A stretch of DNA of 64,000 nucleotides. Origin: Treponema porcinum. GTDB taxonomy: Bacteria > Spirochaetota > Spirochaetia > Treponematales > Treponemataceae. Each line of letters opens with the position of its first letter. Positions within the stretch are counted from its first letter, which is position 1. Where the stretch lies: contig NZ_FUWG01000005.1 in assembly GCF_900167145.1 (NCBI RefSeq), positions 83,236 through 147,235 of the forward strand. Direction: 5' to 3'. The position numbers were made by a program, and so were the translations under genes. Below, one piece after another: positions 62,151-64,000 of this stretch. The notes beneath the pieces are model-generated. The model was not told the DNA's origin. It ran no database searches and worked only from the letters and a program-made list of their open reading frames with translations.

Positions 62151-63350
62151 CTACTATCCAAGAATTTTCCAGTTTCCTTGTGATTGAAGTTTGGAATCAT
62201 TTCGTTGAACAAGTCAATTAATTCCCCACGAGACCACTCGCCTTTTTTCTTCATATTTTCAATTGTTAAAGTAAAGTGCTGAAGGAGCTGTTCGTCATAA
62301 ATCAATTCATTTTTAATAACGCCAAGCGAATCAAATTTGTCCATAACGACAGTTTCATTTTCAGTAAAAAATTCTTCAAAATCCTTTTCGCCAGTTGTGT
62401 CGCTCTTGAAAAAATATACAGGATATTTGTGATGAGCCTTCAGTTCACCTACTCTTGCACGAGCTTCATCTTCTGTTGCACACTGAACTGGTTCATACCC
62501 AAGATTCATAAGATATTTTTCTGCAATGCTTGAAAAAGTCACAAGATTCAAATCGTGGTCAAGTTTAGGAAAGAACAAATCCCTGTTTTCACCAAGCAGA
62601 CAGCTCATAAGGCAAAGTTCTCCGGCTTCTTTTGGAGTAACAAAATAACGGCGAACATCATTAGGAGCCGAAAGAGGCTGACCTTTATCAAGACGACGGT
62701 TAAATCCGTACAGAAGGCTTCCGTCACTGAATGCTACATTTGCAAAACGAGCCGTAGATACCGGCATTTCTACAGAACGACGGTTAAGATAGAATTCCAT
62801 AATGCGTTTTGAAGCTCCCATCATATTCACAGGATTTGCTGCCTTGTCTGTTGATACACAGAAGTATTTTTTTGCACCACATTCTTTTGCCATAATCATA
62901 GTGCTGTCTGTGTTGAAGATGTTTGTATCAATCATGCGCATGAGCGTGTATGGGTCTTTTTCAGAACGAACATGCTTCAATGCAGATGTATTAAATACAT
63001 AATCGTAACCACCAATACGTTTTTTTTTGCTCGTTGATAAAGGCTCGGAAAATCTCGCTTCCACAGTCTAAAGCAAATGTTGCAAACTCACCGTCACCAT
63101 AACCAACAGATGAACGAATGTCACGAACAAGCTCAACCATGTTATTTTCAGAAATATCAACAACATGAAGAACTTTTGAATTTCGGGTAAAAAGTTCACG
63201 GCAAATTGCAGAACCGATTGTTCCTGCACCGCCAATTACGAGAAACCGTGAGTTTCGAATAGTTTCAGATAGATATGCTTCGTTTACGGCAATATCTTTT
63301 TCAAATAATGGGGCTGTACGGCCGATTAAAGGCAGAATGTTGTCTTGCAT
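62144..63350 (-). pseudogene. UDP-sugar 4,6-dehydratase-like gene, frameshifted
   Basis: Polysaccharide-biosynthesis dehydratase of the CapD/FlaA1/PseB group. The first frame (from 63350, AGGAA before the ATG) holds the Rossmann loop RFLVIGGAGTIGSAICRELF. The second holds YVFNTSALKHVRSEKDPY, STDKAANPVNMMGASKRIMEF (Met in place of the usual catalytic Tyr, Lys kept, as in the WbpM-type triad), ARFANVAFSDGS and RRYFVTPKEA. They meet at nine A on the coding strand (63020-63028); removing one A gives one frame of about 401 codons. Either a null allele, a phase-variable OFF state, or a sequencing error. If read through, it would make a keto-sugar precursor for surface glycans. Confidence 0.8.
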
Positions 63351-63409
63351 AAATAATTCCTATTTATTTAGATTTCTATAATAGAATATTGAAAATATAT
63401 AAAACTTCT

Positions 63410-63670
63410 CTACAAAAGCTGATACATAAAAACACAGCCTTCATCATACTTTGGTTTTATATGCTGATGTACAAACTGTTCATCTTCCGGATCAAGTCTA
63501 TGAAACCCCATAGTCTTATAATGCTTTATAAGCTTGTCCTCCGGCAAAGCATAAATGTAAATAGCCTGAATTCCCACTAAACTTCTAATAAAATTTACAA
63601 AAGGTAAAACAAACTCAGCAAAAACTGTTGATCCTAAATTCTTAGCATCTGGATGATTTTTTCTATATTG
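63410..63670 (-). pseudogene. Acetyltransferase-like gene cut by an insertion element
   Basis: A minus-strand frame without start gives HPDAKNLGSTVFAEFVLPFV, then RSLVGIQAIYIYALPEDKLI, KHYKTMGFHRLDPEDEQFVH and a stop at 63410-63412. IYALPEDKLIKHYKTMGFHRL looks like the C-terminal half of a GNAT acetyltransferase (helix before the last strand, GF-L turn). The 5' part is missing exactly where the insertion element begins. About 87 codons are left. Confidence 0.6.
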
Positions 63671-64000
63671 TAATGCCTAACCGCAACTTGGACTAAAACA
63701 GCAAAGCTAATAAGGTGTATAATACAAAGGAAGGACACCTTATGGGAAGAACGCGAAGAACTTTTACGGCAGAAGAAAAATTGAAAGTTGTGATGGCTGT
63801 TATTCAGGATGGAAAAGCGGTCAGCGATGTTGCAAAGGAAAACAACATTCATCCAAACATGATCCTGAACTGGAAGAAAGAATTCTTGGAAAATGCGGCA
63901 ATGATATTCAACCGTACCAGACCGGACATTACAGAAAAAGCCCAGCAGAAGAAAATCGATGAACTTGAAGCAAAACTTCAAAAGAAGGATGAAGTAATCG
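63669..64000 (+). mobile_element. IS3-type insertion sequence, left end
   Basis: The element probably starts near the TG at 63669 (TGTAATGCCTAACC), where the broken acetyltransferase frame stops. It runs off the right edge of the window. The inside holds a transposase OrfA start; the right end, the target-site duplication and the second frame are not visible. Confidence 0.65.
63742..64000 (+). CDS. Transposase OrfA (IS3 type), 3' end outside window
   Basis: The frame starts MGRTRRTFTAEEKLKVVMAV and has VSDVAKENNIHPNMILNWKK (helix-turn-helix that binds the element ends) and a KIDELEAKLQKKDEVI coiled coil at the window edge. This is the OrfA of IS3-family elements (IS2/IS911-like). AAGGA lies about 10 bases before the ATG at 63742. 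86 codons are visible; the catalytic OrfB would follow outside the window. Confidence 0.85.
   Translation, partial: MGRTRRTFTAEEKLKVVMAVIQDGKAVSDVAKENNIHPNMILNWKKEFLENAAMIFNRTRPDITEKAQQKKIDELEAKLQKKDEVI

Noticed and set aside
1..64000. CRISPR arrays, rRNA genes or tmRNA
   Set aside because: No regularly spaced short repeats and no rRNA- or tmRNA-like sequence were seen anywhere in the window.

Overview
The window looks like a chromosome segment of a spirochaete, most likely a Treponema (inferred from gene content and arrangement, not from a marker gene). Supporting signs are the flagellar rod genes placed directly before murC, several short-lipobox lipoproteins, signal-peptide ankyrin and TPR proteins, and a short SMC protein. 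The coding style is uniform and moderately GC-rich up to about 51.9 kb, then visibly more AT-rich and broken to the end.

Core part (1-51.9 kb). It opens with the 3' part of alr converging on folC. Then come a lipoprotein gene, thrC, a purine permease and tRNA-Gly. The rpsF-ssb-rpsR-rplI block follows, with dnaB behind a hairpin. Next are a periplasmic ankyrin protein, rsmD, TPR-type genes, rlmN, a metal-domain-like mini-protein with a 2-hydroxyacid dehydrogenase, leuC-leuD and a chemotaxis receptor. On the minus strand follow flgF-flgG-flgJ-like-murC-yicC-cmk, with glgC diverging. A second tight minus-strand operon is ankyrin-murG-cvpA-holB-histidine kinase-sigma54 response regulator. After tRNA-Val come purC, serS plus an AI-2E-type membrane protein, then smc with two envelope genes and a SIMPL lipoprotein. 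infC-rpmI-rplT lead into a coiled-coil gene, zapA and a YaiI-type gene. An HD-GYP protein, queA, ruvB, ruvA, ruvC and yebC close the core.

Accessory island (51.9-64 kb). It carries fragments of a surface-glycan locus: a glycosyltransferase piece, two pieces of NAD-dependent epimerases, and a 4,6-dehydratase-like gene broken by a frameshift in an A9 tract. Set among them are a regulator plus HipA/CtkA-like kinase pair (toxin-antitoxin style) and four ATPase genes. All four ATPases end in a D...ExK nuclease-like signature (one ATPase_2/DUF234 type, three AAA_14/DUF4143 type). Two promoter-plus-5'-gene segments are duplicated as truncated copies: one from the regulator gene, one from an ATPase gene. 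The window ends in an IS3-type element that has cut an acetyltransferase-like gene.

The most interesting part is this island: repeated acquisition of ATPase-nuclease-like genes and a kinase toxin module inside a decaying glycan locus, with duplicated operators and homopolymer frameshifts. No function is established here for the ATPases; defence, addiction or genome-stability roles are only inference.
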